From Candidatus Thorarchaeota archaeon (lineage in GTDB: Archaea > Asgardarchaeota > Thorarchaeia > Thorarchaeales > Thorarchaeaceae): a DNA stretch of 64,000 nt. Both the position numbers and the translations under genes were made by a program. This document shows, piece by piece, positions 52,590 through 61,600 of this stretch. Location: contig SDOA01000003.1 of the NCBI GenBank assembly GCA_004524595.1, positions 1 to 64,000 on the forward strand. The letters run 5' to 3'. The notes under the pieces were generated by a model. The model was not told the origin of the DNA. It searched no databases and was given only the letters and a program-made list of their open reading frames with translations. Each line of letters starts with the position of its first letter. The first letter of the stretch is position 1.

Positions 52590-54722
52590 TTAGATCCAAT
52601 CACCAGTTTCAAGTTTCCGTGGAAGATACTCATCTGTAAGATATTCAAATGAGTGACTGGCGAATGCTTGTATCTCTGCTTTCTCTTTTAATCGGAGCAT
52701 CAACTGGAGGTCTTCTACCCATGGCTTGTTACGTTGTACAAAAGGTTCTTTGAGCATATCCCTCACTCTCTTGACGTCAGTGGGTTGCATAGGAATTCGT
52801 ACGGCTTTCGGTATCTTATACTCGTCAAGATCCCTACTAAGAACACCTAGAAGTTTTAATTCAGGTGTTGCAATGAAAGGAGACTCATAGCTTAACCTTT
52901 TACTCCCTCTCAGAAACACTGAGTAGATGTAGTGTCCATATGGATCTGAGTCGACCAGAGCAAAAGCAGGAATCTCGAGCTCTTTGACTAGCATCTTGAG
53001 GAAAGCTCTAGTAGCAATATCTCCAGAACCTTTTCCTGTAATAACAATGCAAGGTTGACGGTTCCAATACTTTGCTTCTGAAAGTCTCATGACAGCCGCG
53101 TCTTTCTCAGATAATAGGATGAATTCTGCATCACTCTCTACAATCTCTAATTGGTCAAGGAAGGGTGTTACCGCCCATCCACCTGTACCCATCTTTGTCA
53201 GGTCGATTAGATCACCACCATCACGAATTGTGACTCTTCCCATTGCAGATCCTCGGGCAGAAGCAACAATGTGAACACTATCACGCGTTGTCTGAATCAT
53301 GGATGCAACGTCTTCAATGATCTTGTCACTATATTTCTGTTCTCTAAAGAGGTTAACATCGCTATAGTAGACCTCACGTTTAGTGGCATGCAGATTAGCA
53401 TTGAGAAGATTAAAGATGATTTCCATTACTCGTGCGGTTCTAGTAGCATCAACAACAGAAGCAAGCGAGTGATATGGTCGTGAAATGGTTCGCATTCCCA
53501 ATAAGAGTAAGTCACGAATTTCATCCCAAACAATATTGTCACCACCTCTACTAGGAATTTCAAATGCAGGTCGACCAGTCATCATTGTCTCATTTAGTAT
53601 CTCTATTGCAGTTTCGACAATACGCTCGGTGGTTTCATCAGAAGTAAGATTAACAACCTCAACTGTTTCAGCCTGAGTGTCTTCTTCGGTCTTTGGTGCT
53701 CTTGCACGTTCTTCAGCATCAATCCAGTTTTGTTTCATCTCTTTTGTAAGTTCTGTTATCGCTTTAGGAACAGGCATTCCAGAAGACTTCTTAGTAGGTT
53801 TAGGTTTTTTCTTAGGCGGAATTGTTGGTTTCTTGACTGGTTTTCTAGGAACAACCTCTGAAACATCCTTCTTTTTCGAAGGTTTTTTAGCTGTAGTCTT
53901 TTTCTTAGCTTCTTTAGATTTCGTCACTGGAGCTTCTTTCTCCTTTTCTTCAGTAGTATCCTCTTTCCCTGCAACGACAACGGGTGAGGGTTCACCAGTG
54001 ATTATGGCAAACTCTTGCTTTCGTTGCATTTCAAGTGCAGCATTCACTAGTTTAGTAGCATTTGCGACACTAAGTCCATCTACCTTTGCTGCGACAGCAT
54101 CAGGTCGTGATCGTGAGAGTCTAGCAGCTGACGTATAACCTGCTCTCTCAAGAGATAATGCCAGTTTACTTCCGACGCCGGGAATGTCAGTGAGCTTGAC
54201 TTGAGGGGGACTTATTTCAGATGTAGTGTCATCGGATGTATATTCTATTGCTGGTTCACTCTTCACTTCCTTTTTACGAATCAGGTCTTTAGCTGCAGAT
54301 GTGAGATTAGCAGCCCCCATTCTGCTTAGACCCTCTATCTTCTTAGAGAGTGAATCAGGTCTTGCCCTTGATAATTTTTCAATATCCTCATAACCTGCAG
54401 CAACTAACTTCTCAGCTAATTTTTGACCTACACCTGGAAGTTTCGTAAAAGCGACCACAATGGCAGGATCAGGTTCTTTAACCTGTTTTTTAGGCGATTT
54501 CTTTTTCTTGCGTTTGGACATCTTTGTTGGCTTTGTAGGCTTATCTGAAGCTTTCTTTGTTGAGGGTTTTGATTTCTTTACAACCTCTTTCGTTTTCTTT
54601 CTAGCAGATGATTTAGCCTTTGGCTTGGATTCAGATTCTATTTCTGTATCTACTAATTCTCCTAGAGTTTCTTGGACAGTTTTAGAATCCTTAGCTGCTT
54701 TCTTTTTCTTACTCAAATTCAC
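52590..54722 (-). CDS. top6A: DNA topoisomerase VI subunit A with N-terminal tandem HhH modules
   Basis: Top6A is the Spo11-like subunit that cuts both DNA strands. The catalytic part occupies about residues 365-710: TKREVYYSD (Tyr452/453), TOPRIM Glu539 (LLSEKDAA) and DSDPYG (Asp591, Asp593). Normal Top6A is about 360-390 residues; this one is 710. The extra N-terminus is Lys-rich (1-85), then has two Rad51/RadA-like helix-hairpin-helix modules (LPGVGQKLAEKLVAAGY at 95-111; IPGVGSKLALSLERAGY at 180-196), then a Lys/Pro-rich linker. These likely add DNA binding. It overlaps top6B by four bases. Confidence 0.95.
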   Translation of the reverse strand: MNLSKKKKAAKDSKTVQETLGELVDTEIESESKPKAKSSARKKTKEVVKKSKPSTKKASDKPTKPTKMSKRKKKKSPKKQVKEPDPAIVVAFTKLPGVGQKLAEKLVAAGYEDIEKLSRARPDSLSKKIEGLSRMGAANLTSAAKDLIRKKEVKSEPAIEYTSDDTTSEISPPQVKLTDIPGVGSKLALSLERAGYTSAARLSRSRPDAVAAKVDGLSVANATKLVNAALEMQRKQEFAIITGEPSPVVVAGKEDTTEEKEKEAPVTKSKEAKKKTTAKKPSKKKDVSEVVPRKPVKKPTIPPKKKPKPTKKSSGMPVPKAITELTKEMKQNWIDAEERARAPKTEEDTQAETVEVVNLTSDETTERIVETAIEILNETMMTGRPAFEIPSRGGDNIVWDEIRDLLLLGMRTISRPYHSLASVVDATRTARVMEIIFNLLNANLHATKREVYYSDVNLFREQKYSDKIIEDVASMIQTTRDSVHIVASARGSAMGRVTIRDGGDLIDLTKMGTGGWAVTPFLDQLEIVESDAEFILLSEKDAAVMRLSEAKYWNRQPCIVITGKGSGDIATRAFLKMLVKELEIPAFALVDSDPYGHYIYSVFLRGSKRLSYESPFIATPELKLLGVLSRDLDEYKIPKAVRIPMQPTDVKRVRDMLKEPFVQRNKPWVEDLQLMLRLKEKAEIQAFASHSFEYLTDEYLPRKLETGDWI

Positions 54723-56752
54723 TCACTCCCAATATCATTAAAATCCATATCATCAGCACTCGAGTCAGCGATAAGGTCTGAGTCTTCAATATCGCCTTCA
54801 GTTTCCTCTTCATCTGCGAGGGTTTCGAATCCCTGAATTGAGTCACGAATTCTAGAGGCAATAGTTTCCGCATCAAATTGAGGTTTTTTCTTTTCGTGAT
54901 TAGCGATATTAACAAGACTCTCAGCAAATTGGTCTGCATACATGGCAAGAATACCAGCTCGTTTCGCCTTTCTACGATCAGTTTCTCTTCGAGTGATAAA
55001 GCGTCTGAATTTGCGTCCCGCATCTTCCAAAGCTAATTTAATCTCCCTGAGAAGGACTTCATCTTCTGCGAGAGCTTGTTTTGATTGTCCCTTAAACATG
55101 ACATGCACATAAGCACCACAGACATGGATGAACACCATTATTGGACCACGAGGAATCCCATTATCAAATGTCTGAACCTTGTAATTTCTCCAGTTCACCA
55201 AGGTTGCTGCTTTCCAAGTTGCACAGTCACTGTTATCTCTCAGTTTTGGCACTCTATTCACAAATCTCCAAAGCACCATTGGAGCAGAGGTTGCAGGTTT
55301 TATTTCACCACCATATGCAATACATACTTCAATAGCAAATGAGAGACCTTTACCTGATGTGGGTTTTCTTGTTACAGCAGCGGCAAAGTCTGGTTTGTAA
55401 GCAAGTTTGATTGTTTGCTCAAACACCTCTTCTCCGACAGTGACTACAGTGTCAGTAGGAGGAGCAATATAATCCTCATTTGAGAAAGATCTGTAGAGAA
55501 GCTCCACTTCTGTTTTTGAGAGCGAATCTGTAGGTGTTTGCATAGACAATGGTTCGAGATGACGTTTTCGAAGCTCCTTACTTGCCTCAGTGACAATAGT
55601 CTTTGCTTTGTTCGAGCTCAGCCTACAAAATGCCTTCGTTAGAAAACCTTTGAGATCTGGTTCAGGCGTTTCTCGTAGAAGATCCTGAAACTCGCCTATC
55701 CGTATACTTGCTGGATGAGGTTGTGCATATTTTGGCTCATCCGGAAAAACAGCTACTCGACGTGGAAAGATATGTACAGTACCATAAGGATCAATGAAAA
55801 TAATCGTTACATGTGAGTTTAGAAGTGATGCCATCTCAGCATAAATATCAGAATAGCCTCTACGATATTGGATATTCAAATAGTATAGTTTAATGAAAGT
55901 GCCATGATTGAATGGTAAAGCAAGTTGAATTGGTCCACCGACATAATCCTTTGTATTTGCAGTAGTTGTATAGAAAATACTTGCAGTAGCTTCTTCAGAT
56001 GTAAATCTTTGCGTCACAGTGAAGATTGGTTTGCCTGTTGTATTTTGCGCATCACTGAACGCTGAAGGAGCACCGAATCCTTGACTTCCTCGTGTCTGAC
56101 GAAGCTTTTCTGATTTACTCGAGGCTAAATAAATACCAAATTTATTGAGATCTGCAGGTACCATCCCAACACCTGTGTCAAAACAGGTGAATTCATAGAC
56201 TTTGAAACCTTCTTCATCATCAATTGGGACTAAATCAGGCATTTGAACTTCCGTTAATTGCATTACAACTAAAGGCTCTCGTTTATTTATCAGAGTCCTC
56301 AGTGGCGTAACGAATTTTCTAAATTCGGTGATTCGTTCCTCAAGGGTTTCTTTTCTTCGTGGGGGAAGTTCAACCTGTTTCCCAGCTCGCACATCTCTCT
56401 CTAGTTGTTTGCTTAAGGCAATGGTATCGATTTGACCTTCAGATAGCTTCGCACGAATTTCTTCAATAACCTCAGGCTCTAATTGTTCTGACAATCGCGG
56501 ACGCTTCTTTGTCTTCCACCACCAAGATTCAAGAGCATCGATTGCATTGTCTAGAAACTCTATTGAGTATTGAGTATGTTTGTTGAGTCCAGTTTCAAAA
56601 CCAACTAATTGAGTTCTTTTACGCATAAATTTAGCAATGGTCCCCTGCTTGATGTCTCCTGCACTTGACGCAGGATTCCCACCAGGGTTTGATTTGGGTT
56701 CAGCACCCATATTATGGGATTTGTTGGATTTTGTTGATTTCTCAGGACTCAA
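54719..56752 (-). CDS. top6B: DNA topoisomerase VI subunit B, enlarged
   Basis: Top6B is the GHKL ATPase subunit that closes on DNA and drives strand passage. The Bergerat motifs are IEFLDNAIDAL (Glu65, Asn69), FDTGVGM (Asp192) and GSQGFGAPSA (222-231), with the transducer lysine region RKPTSGKGL. At 677 residues it exceeds typical archaeal Top6B (about 520-620). Some 90 extra residues, charged and helical, lie between Asn69 and Asp192, where a short loop is usual. The acidic C-terminal tail (ADEEETEGDIEDSDLIADSSADD) is also extra. The TTG start has GGAGTG upstream. Confidence 0.96.
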   Translation of the reverse strand: MSPEKSTKSNKSHNMGAEPKSNPGGNPASSAGDIKQGTIAKFMRKRTQLVGFETGLNKHTQYSIEFLDNAIDALESWWWKTKKRPRLSEQLEPEVIEEIRAKLSEGQIDTIALSKQLERDVRAGKQVELPPRRKETLEERITEFRKFVTPLRTLINKREPLVVMQLTEVQMPDLVPIDDEEGFKVYEFTCFDTGVGMVPADLNKFGIYLASSKSEKLRQTRGSQGFGAPSAFSDAQNTTGKPIFTVTQRFTSEEATASIFYTTTANTKDYVGGPIQLALPFNHGTFIKLYYLNIQYRRGYSDIYAEMASLLNSHVTIIFIDPYGTVHIFPRRVAVFPDEPKYAQPHPASIRIGEFQDLLRETPEPDLKGFLTKAFCRLSSNKAKTIVTEASKELRKRHLEPLSMQTPTDSLSKTEVELLYRSFSNEDYIAPPTDTVVTVGEEVFEQTIKLAYKPDFAAAVTRKPTSGKGLSFAIEVCIAYGGEIKPATSAPMVLWRFVNRVPKLRDNSDCATWKAATLVNWRNYKVQTFDNGIPRGPIMVFIHVCGAYVHVMFKGQSKQALAEDEVLLREIKLALEDAGRKFRRFITRRETDRRKAKRAGILAMYADQFAESLVNIANHEKKKPQFDAETIASRIRDSIQGFETLADEEETEGDIEDSDLIADSSADDMDFNDIGSE

Positions 56753-57024
56753 TTCGTTTCACTCCATTAATGGACCGGCATTTTGATTGTCAATATTCAA
56801 GAGGTGATTCGCTAAGGTATCGTTCCTTATTTTAACGTGTTTTGCGCGTTTGCCAGCATAGTCGAGTGCTTTTCATCCCATATTATCTTTTTCCGTGGCT
56901 AATCCGTCAAAATGCCTGATTTCATATACAATTCCGCTCTATAAGCCTATTTTTACTCTATATGTTATTGTCCACTTCGTTGTGACGTATTTCAGAACAT
57001 AAAATTCCAAGAAAATGATAATAG

Positions 57025-57063
57025 TTGGAACACGTGTTCCAAAAATAATGGATAGGTTTATGA
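57025..57063 (+). promoter_or_regulatory. 18-bp perfect palindrome next to the cofE TATA box
   Basis: TTGGAACACGTGTTCCAA (57025-57042) is a perfect palindrome 12 bases before the TATA-like GGTTTATGA (57055-57063). Its placement just upstream of the promoter element suits an activator or repressor homodimer. The remaining part of the 56753-57066 gap holds no other gene. The palindrome is seen directly; regulation is inferred. Confidence 0.55.
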
Positions 57064-57087
57064 AAAATGGTAAGAAACCAGCATATA

Positions 57088-57843
57088 ATGACAGATCGGA
57101 CCATAACAGCAATTGCAGTAGAGGGAATTCCTATTATACATCCAGGTGATGATCTCTCTCGAACAATCCTGGATGCAGTGAAAGAATCAGAACAAGAAAT
57201 CCTCGAAAAAGACATCATTATTATTTCTTCTAAAGTAGTATCTATAGCAGAGAATAGAATTGTCCATAGTAAAGACATAGAAGTATCAAGACAAGCAAGA
57301 AAACTTGCAGAGAAAAATGACTTTGATCCATTTCAAGTTGAACTTGCATTGAAAGAGAGTAAGAGTATCATTCGAGATGATAGAGTCCTGATCACAGAAA
57401 CTCACTCAGGAATAGTATGTAACTTTGCAGGAGTGGATAAATCAAATGCTCCAGAGGGAATGTATATTCTTTTACCAAAAGATGCCGATTATTCAGCAGA
57501 ACTTGTACGAAAATCCTTGAGTCAAGAAATCGGGAAATCGGTTGCGATAATCATCTCTGATACTCAGGGGAGGCCTTGGCGTAAGGGATCAGTAAATCTA
57601 GCAATTGGGTGTGCAGGAATTGCTCCTTTCAAGTACAACAAAGGAAAATATGACATTTATGGCAGAACACTTGAACATTCAACAGTATGTCAAGTTGATG
57701 AGTTAGTATCATTGGCTGAGCCCCTTATGGGGCAAGCAAACCAAGGTATTCCAGTCGTGATAATAAGAGGTTATATTTACTCAGAGGATAATGAAAAAGC
57801 TAGAGATATTATCAGACCTGAGAACGAAGATATGTTTCGATAA
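57088..57843 (+). CDS. cofE: Coenzyme F420-0:L-glutamate ligase
   Basis: CofE adds glutamates to F420-0 using GTP. Family motifs are visible: GIPIIHPGDDLSRTILDA, DIIIISSKVVSIAEN, HSGIVCNFAGVDKSNAP, IISDTQGRPWRKGSVNLAIG and IPVVIIRGY. At about 251 residues it is the usual archaeal single-domain length, without the fused oxidoreductase domain of actinobacterial FbiB. I choose ATG 57088 because the TATA box at 57055-57063 makes transcripts starting near 57082, which excludes the codon at 57067. It implies that the organism uses F420. Confidence 0.95.
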   Translation: MTDRTITAIAVEGIPIIHPGDDLSRTILDAVKESEQEILEKDIIIISSKVVSIAENRIVHSKDIEVSRQARKLAEKNDFDPFQVELALKESKSIIRDDRVLITETHSGIVCNFAGVDKSNAPEGMYILLPKDADYSAELVRKSLSQEIGKSVAIIISDTQGRPWRKGSVNLAIGCAGIAPFKYNKGKYDIYGRTLEHSTVCQVDELVSLAEPLMGQANQGIPVVIIRGYIYSEDNEKARDIIRPENEDMFR

Positions 57844-57856
57844 AAAAGAAAGAAGG

Positions 57857-57880
57857 TAGGTCCCTCATTAGAGGAACCTA
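57857..57880. terminator. Hairpin between convergent cofE and zinc-ribbon genes
   Basis: TAGGTCCCTC and GAGGAACCTA pair at nine of ten positions around the loop ATTA. The hairpin lies 13 bases after cofE and 18 before the end of the opposing gene. No long T-run follows on either side, so termination is inferred from structure and position. Confidence 0.5.
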
Positions 57881-57897
57881 ATCAAAATATAATGACA

Positions 57898-58791
57898 TTA
57901 ACCAACTTTGTGGCCGCATCCATTGCAGAACTTTGCACCTTCAGGATAGGGTTGACCACAGTTTGAGCAGTATCCACCAGCACTGCCTCCACCACCTTCA
58001 CCCATTCCAGAATAATCAATATGTACAGAGTCAGGCTGACCGTCACCATCAGCATCTTCAGAATATGTGATCCTCATGGAACCAGACCCGCCGCCACCTG
58101 TCGATTTAACATCGATATGTCCAGATCCTCTGCCACCTCGTGAAGCAGTGACTTGACCACTACCACCACCAGTACCTCCACCAGTACCGCCTAGTGGTGC
58201 ACCACATTTAGGACATGAAACTGAATTACCAGCACCAGTCCCACAGTAAGGGCATTTTCCTTGGTCATGTGCAGTATTGACATTAGCGACCACTGAGGGA
58301 ATTACATTCTTTTGTTTGAAATCAAATTGCATATTCCCACCAGCTTTCAATTCTACAATGAGTCTACTCCCACTCTGAGTGGCTTGAGCAATTGCTACAA
58401 GGGGTAGGGCAATACTTTCAGTATTACCATTTGCATCTTTATTGAGGTATGAATCTCTTGTCCAAGAAGACACTGCAGTACCTACAGCTGCATAACCAAT
58501 TCCACGACCTACACTACGTAGGGCATGTCCTCCAATTCCACCCATCTGTCTTCCAGCACCCTCTAGAAGCGCAGCTCCAGCAATAGCACCAGCAAGAGCA
58601 CCAAATTTCTTAAGACCACTCTGTTTCTTTGGCGCTTTATACCAGACAAGGCGTACATCAGTCAGTTCGAGAGACCCATCCTCTCCATCAAATTTTACAT
58701 CTTTCTCACGGACCATCTTCTTTTCATAGTCCAAGGTCTGAAGACCTGAACCACCATATGCTACCGTAAGAAATCCTGGTCGATCACTCAT
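57898..58791 (-). CDS. Zinc-ribbon protein with a PH-like N-terminus and Gly-rich region
   Basis: Residues 1-165 look like a beta-rich PH/GRAM-type domain (VAYGGSGLQTLDYEKKMV, LTDVRLVWYKAPKK, RLIVELKAGGNMQFDFK), interrupted by a Gly/Ala stretch (ALAGAIAGAALLEGAG). A double zinc ribbon (CPYCGTGAGNSVSCPKCG) and a long Gly/Ser-rich region follow. That region contains a Ca-loop-like DADGDGQPD, and the protein ends with a zinc ribbon (YCSNCGQ, then FCNGCG). ATG 58791 follows GGTGAT. It might bind lipid or membrane proteins. I do not recognise a named family. Confidence 0.7.
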   Translation of the reverse strand: MSDRPGFLTVAYGGSGLQTLDYEKKMVREKDVKFDGEDGSLELTDVRLVWYKAPKKQSGLKKFGALAGAIAGAALLEGAGRQMGGIGGHALRSVGRGIGYAAVGTAVSSWTRDSYLNKDANGNTESIALPLVAIAQATQSGSRLIVELKAGGNMQFDFKQKNVIPSVVANVNTAHDQGKCPYCGTGAGNSVSCPKCGAPLGGTGGGTGGGSGQVTASRGGRGSGHIDVKSTGGGGSGSMRITYSEDADGDGQPDSVHIDYSGMGEGGGGSAGGYCSNCGQPYPEGAKFCNGCGHKVG

Positions 58792-58861
58792 CACTAATCA
58801 CCTTGGCTACGTTGACTTGAGCATCTATTAACTTTGTCGTAACAAAAAGGAGTAATGAAAC

Positions 58862-58891
58862 CAAAAAAGAAGAGCTGCAGTCAGCAGCTCT
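58862..58891 (-). terminator. Intrinsic-type terminator of the MFS gene
   Basis: On the minus strand AGAGCTGC, loop TGACT and GCAGCTCT (58891 to 58871) form a perfect eight-base-pair stem. TCTTTTTTG follows directly, and the hairpin begins eight bases after the MFS stop. Confidence 0.65.
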
Positions 58892-58898
58892 AGATTTT

Positions 58899-60443
58899 TC
58901 AATCTTTGAGGATAACATCATCTCTGATTTCTTTAGTAATTACATGAGCTGTATTCTTTGAAAGAATTTCTTCTTCAAAAAGTAGATCAGACTCTGTTTC
59001 AGCCCCAACCCCAGTGCCAATGCCAGACCAAGTTACTTCATCCAGCTCAGGTACCTCTTGTCTAAAACCATGGACAATGAGAAGAACACCAGCCAAAGAT
59101 ACGATACCACAACTTGCCAGGGTCAATGGAAAGCCAATAATGGTGATGAGCCATCCAAAGGCGGCAATCTGAGGAATTGCAAAGAGTATAGCTAATGTGG
59201 GAGCTAGTGAATACATGCTGTTACGTATCTTATTTGGAATCACATCCAGAAGGACACGCTGTGTAAGAATCTCAGCGAAACCACCAAAGAAGGAAGTCAA
59301 AACAAAGGTTGAGAATATTAATGCAATCGGTAAGAGATTCTCAAGTGGCAATGTTAGTAATTCAATCCCCGTGAAAGGCCAATAAATTGTGAAGATATTA
59401 ACTGAGCTGGCGTCTGCCGGTGGAAAGAGAAACATGATCGTGGCAAAAACCCAAAAGAATACAAAACCACAGGTCTGAATCAATCGGAATCTCGGTATCC
59501 ATTTTTTAGGTTCAAATCGTCTAGACCACACCCCTGAACGTTCCTGAGCAAATATACCAGGAGTAAATAATAGGGTTCTGAAACCTGCTACTGCTACATC
59601 AGTAATAAGGTACATGTAGTACATTGGAAACAGAATCAAATTGCCCCAGACCATTATTGAACTGGTTGCAAGCATTCCACCAATGACGATGTATCTGACG
59701 AAGGGATACCTGAACAGGAAACTTACACCACCCTTCAATATTGAAACATATTGACCCATATCTGGACGCTCGTCCCTCTGTGCTTCAACCTCAGGAAAGT
59801 CACGTACTAGCACAAAGGACACGATAGCTAACATAATTGCGAGAACTCCCTGAAATTGGAAGACCCAAGCTCTAGAAATAACCACAGCTAAAATACTTCC
59901 AGGAATTAGAGAAGCAGTAGCAATAATTTGCATCATCATTCCAATGCGTCCCCAAAATACCCCGTATTGTTTCCGATCAGTGTCACCAGGCATGGCAACT
60001 CTGTAGTTATTATCAAACCACGCGGCAAAGGCACCACTCTGTTGTGACTGCGCGAGACCTGAAAGGAAGTATATCAATACCAAATAGAGGAAAGGTGTTG
60101 AGGTCGTGACTGTTGAGAGCATAAAGAATGAAATGGCATAGCATATTGCGGCTGAAGAAACTACCCATCTCTGACCAATCCAATCACCTACTGCTCCAGT
60201 CGGATAATCAAGCAAGATCTGAACAACCATTTGCACAACAACAAGAGCACCCACAAGACCCATCCCTAGGAGGTATTTCCCAGGACCGCCGCCTAAGGCC
60301 TCAGCAACAAAAATCACATAGAAGGTTGAAGAGAGAACAAATGTGAAGTTAGCAAGAGGACCAAGCACAGCCATTATTTTTGCCAAACGCAAGACTTTTT
60401 CGTTAGCATCTGGCAGACCGAGAAAAGACTTCATTCGACTCAT
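58899..60443 (-). CDS. Major facilitator superfamily transporter
   Basis: About 514 residues with twelve hydrophobic helices in two six-helix halves, joined by a cytosolic loop with VRDFPEVEAQRDERPD. The loop between helices 2 and 3 has the MFS motif A remnant DYPTGAVGDWIGQRW. The C-terminal 50 residues are acidic and soluble. Substrate is unknown. ATG 60443 (MSRMKSFLG) follows AGGGG; the frame runs further to 60482 without a ribosome-binding site. It has its own terminator, and an AATCTTA/TAAGATT hairpin lies upstream. Confidence 0.88.
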   Translation of the reverse strand: MSRMKSFLGLPDANEKVLRLAKIMAVLGPLANFTFVLSSTFYVIFVAEALGGGPGKYLLGMGLVGALVVVQMVVQILLDYPTGAVGDWIGQRWVVSSAAICYAISFFMLSTVTTSTPFLYLVLIYFLSGLAQSQQSGAFAAWFDNNYRVAMPGDTDRKQYGVFWGRIGMMMQIIATASLIPGSILAVVISRAWVFQFQGVLAIMLAIVSFVLVRDFPEVEAQRDERPDMGQYVSILKGGVSFLFRYPFVRYIVIGGMLATSSIMVWGNLILFPMYYMYLITDVAVAGFRTLLFTPGIFAQERSGVWSRRFEPKKWIPRFRLIQTCGFVFFWVFATIMFLFPPADASSVNIFTIYWPFTGIELLTLPLENLLPIALIFSTFVLTSFFGGFAEILTQRVLLDVIPNKIRNSMYSLAPTLAILFAIPQIAAFGWLITIIGFPLTLASCGIVSLAGVLLIVHGFRQEVPELDEVTWSGIGTGVGAETESDLLFEEEILSKNTAHVITKEIRDDVILKD

Positions 60444-60504
60444 GATCTTATAGAACCCCTTTAATTGAAAAATGAGGAACATGAGTTTCTATTTTCATAT
60501 TTGA

Positions 60505-60524
60505 AATCTTATTGAAGTAAGATT
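60505..60524. promoter_or_regulatory. Inverted repeat upstream of the MFS gene
   Basis: AATCTTA (60505-60511) and TAAGATT (60518-60524) are exact inverted copies around TTGAAG. The site lies about 60 bases before the MFS start, in the expected promoter region. An operator role is possible; no TATA box was firmly placed. Confidence 0.35.
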
Positions 60525-60559
60525 CGGAGGATTTCCAATTATTGATTGATATGTCATTC

Positions 60560-60825
60560 ATGTTATACAGCGCTCCATTTAGTTGCAGCGGCCCTGAGAT
60601 CACACACCCAGAGCCGCTGAGGAGATAGGAGTGTACTTGTCCGATGTAAGCATAAGTGAACTAATATGGCTCATTTGGAATTGGTCTGGCTACTGTGGCA
60701 CATTGCTCCGATTGACTGGACACACACCAATCGAATCTCTTCTGTCAAGCAAGGCGTATCAGATGATATCGTGAGTGTCATCGCCTTTCACCCTAGCTAT
60801 GTGGTTTGTAGTACAAACCATTTTT
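60560..60825 (+). ncRNA. Candidate small RNA ending in a strong terminator
   Basis: No reading frame of note lies here, yet TGGTTTGTA and TACAAACCA (60802-60820) form an exact hairpin followed by TTTTT (60821-60825), a terminator for a rightward transcript. Upstream are hairpins AGCGGC/GCCGCT (near 60587-60618) and CGATTG/CAATCG (near 60709-60733). The segment is more GC-rich than its flanks. The 5' end is not defined; TTATAC near 60563 is a weak TATA candidate. Family unknown. Confidence 0.4.
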
Positions 60826-61144
60826 AGTATTTGGTTTCTTATAACTTTTTTGATACTCGTAATATTTTGATTTGTGTACTATTGTTAGTTTTAGGTTTCT
60901 GAGATGGACTATTTTATGGAGATGACCGCCCAATGAAGAGATTGGATTCAGTCGTATCAAGAAGATCTACCTCTGAAAGTAAACATAAGAAATTGCATAC
61001 GTGGATATCATACGAGGAATTCTCTTCGATTTCTTTGCATCCATTTCTTCTACCTCCTATATACGAATGCATAGACAATAGCATCAGTATGTTGAATGCA
61101 GCGAGAACATTCATATTTGGGATTTCGATTCTGTAGATTATTTA

Positions 61145-61600
61145 TTAGAGCCATAATGTTTCACACTCTACTATGGGGTGGTCACAACTAATACTTCTAC
61201 TGAGACGAAGTGCTCAGTCTTATGACCACTCAGTGACCACAACATTGTGTTGAAGGAATCTGAGTATAACCAGCAATTGCTAGGACCAGAGTAATTCATA
61301 GTGTTTACCTCGCTACAGTCTTGTATGCGTAGGTTATCGCCTCTGTTGAGAGAGGATTATACTTCTGCTTGATTTGAATTCGGAAGCTAGTTACAAAAGC
61401 CAATTCTGATTACCTCCGGTACAAGTATGCGTATGCTACAGCCTCTGTGGAGAGGGGATTTCTCTTGTGCTTCTGCGCCAGTTCAGTTCGGTTGTTCGTT
61501 GTTAGAGCCATAATAATTCACAAGAGATACTACTCAGAATTAGTATATATACCGAAGCCACTTCTTGGGGTCACAACATGAAGTCACATTATGTGACTAT
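61145..61600. repeat. Degenerate direct repeats with nested hairpins
   Basis: The 21-mer TTAGAGCCATAATNNTTCACA occurs at 61145-61165 and 61502-61522. Between them a unit of about 102 bases is tandemly repeated, with GTATGCG at 61323 and at 61425. Each copy ends in a CCTCT/AGAGG hairpin and TTCGG. After the first 21-mer, GTGGTCAC (61178-61185) and GTGACCAC (61233-61240) flank a perfect ACTGAG/CTCAGT hairpin (61199-61218). AGTCACATTATGTGACT (61582-61598) is a further palindrome. No transposase motif was recognised. Confidence 0.55.
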
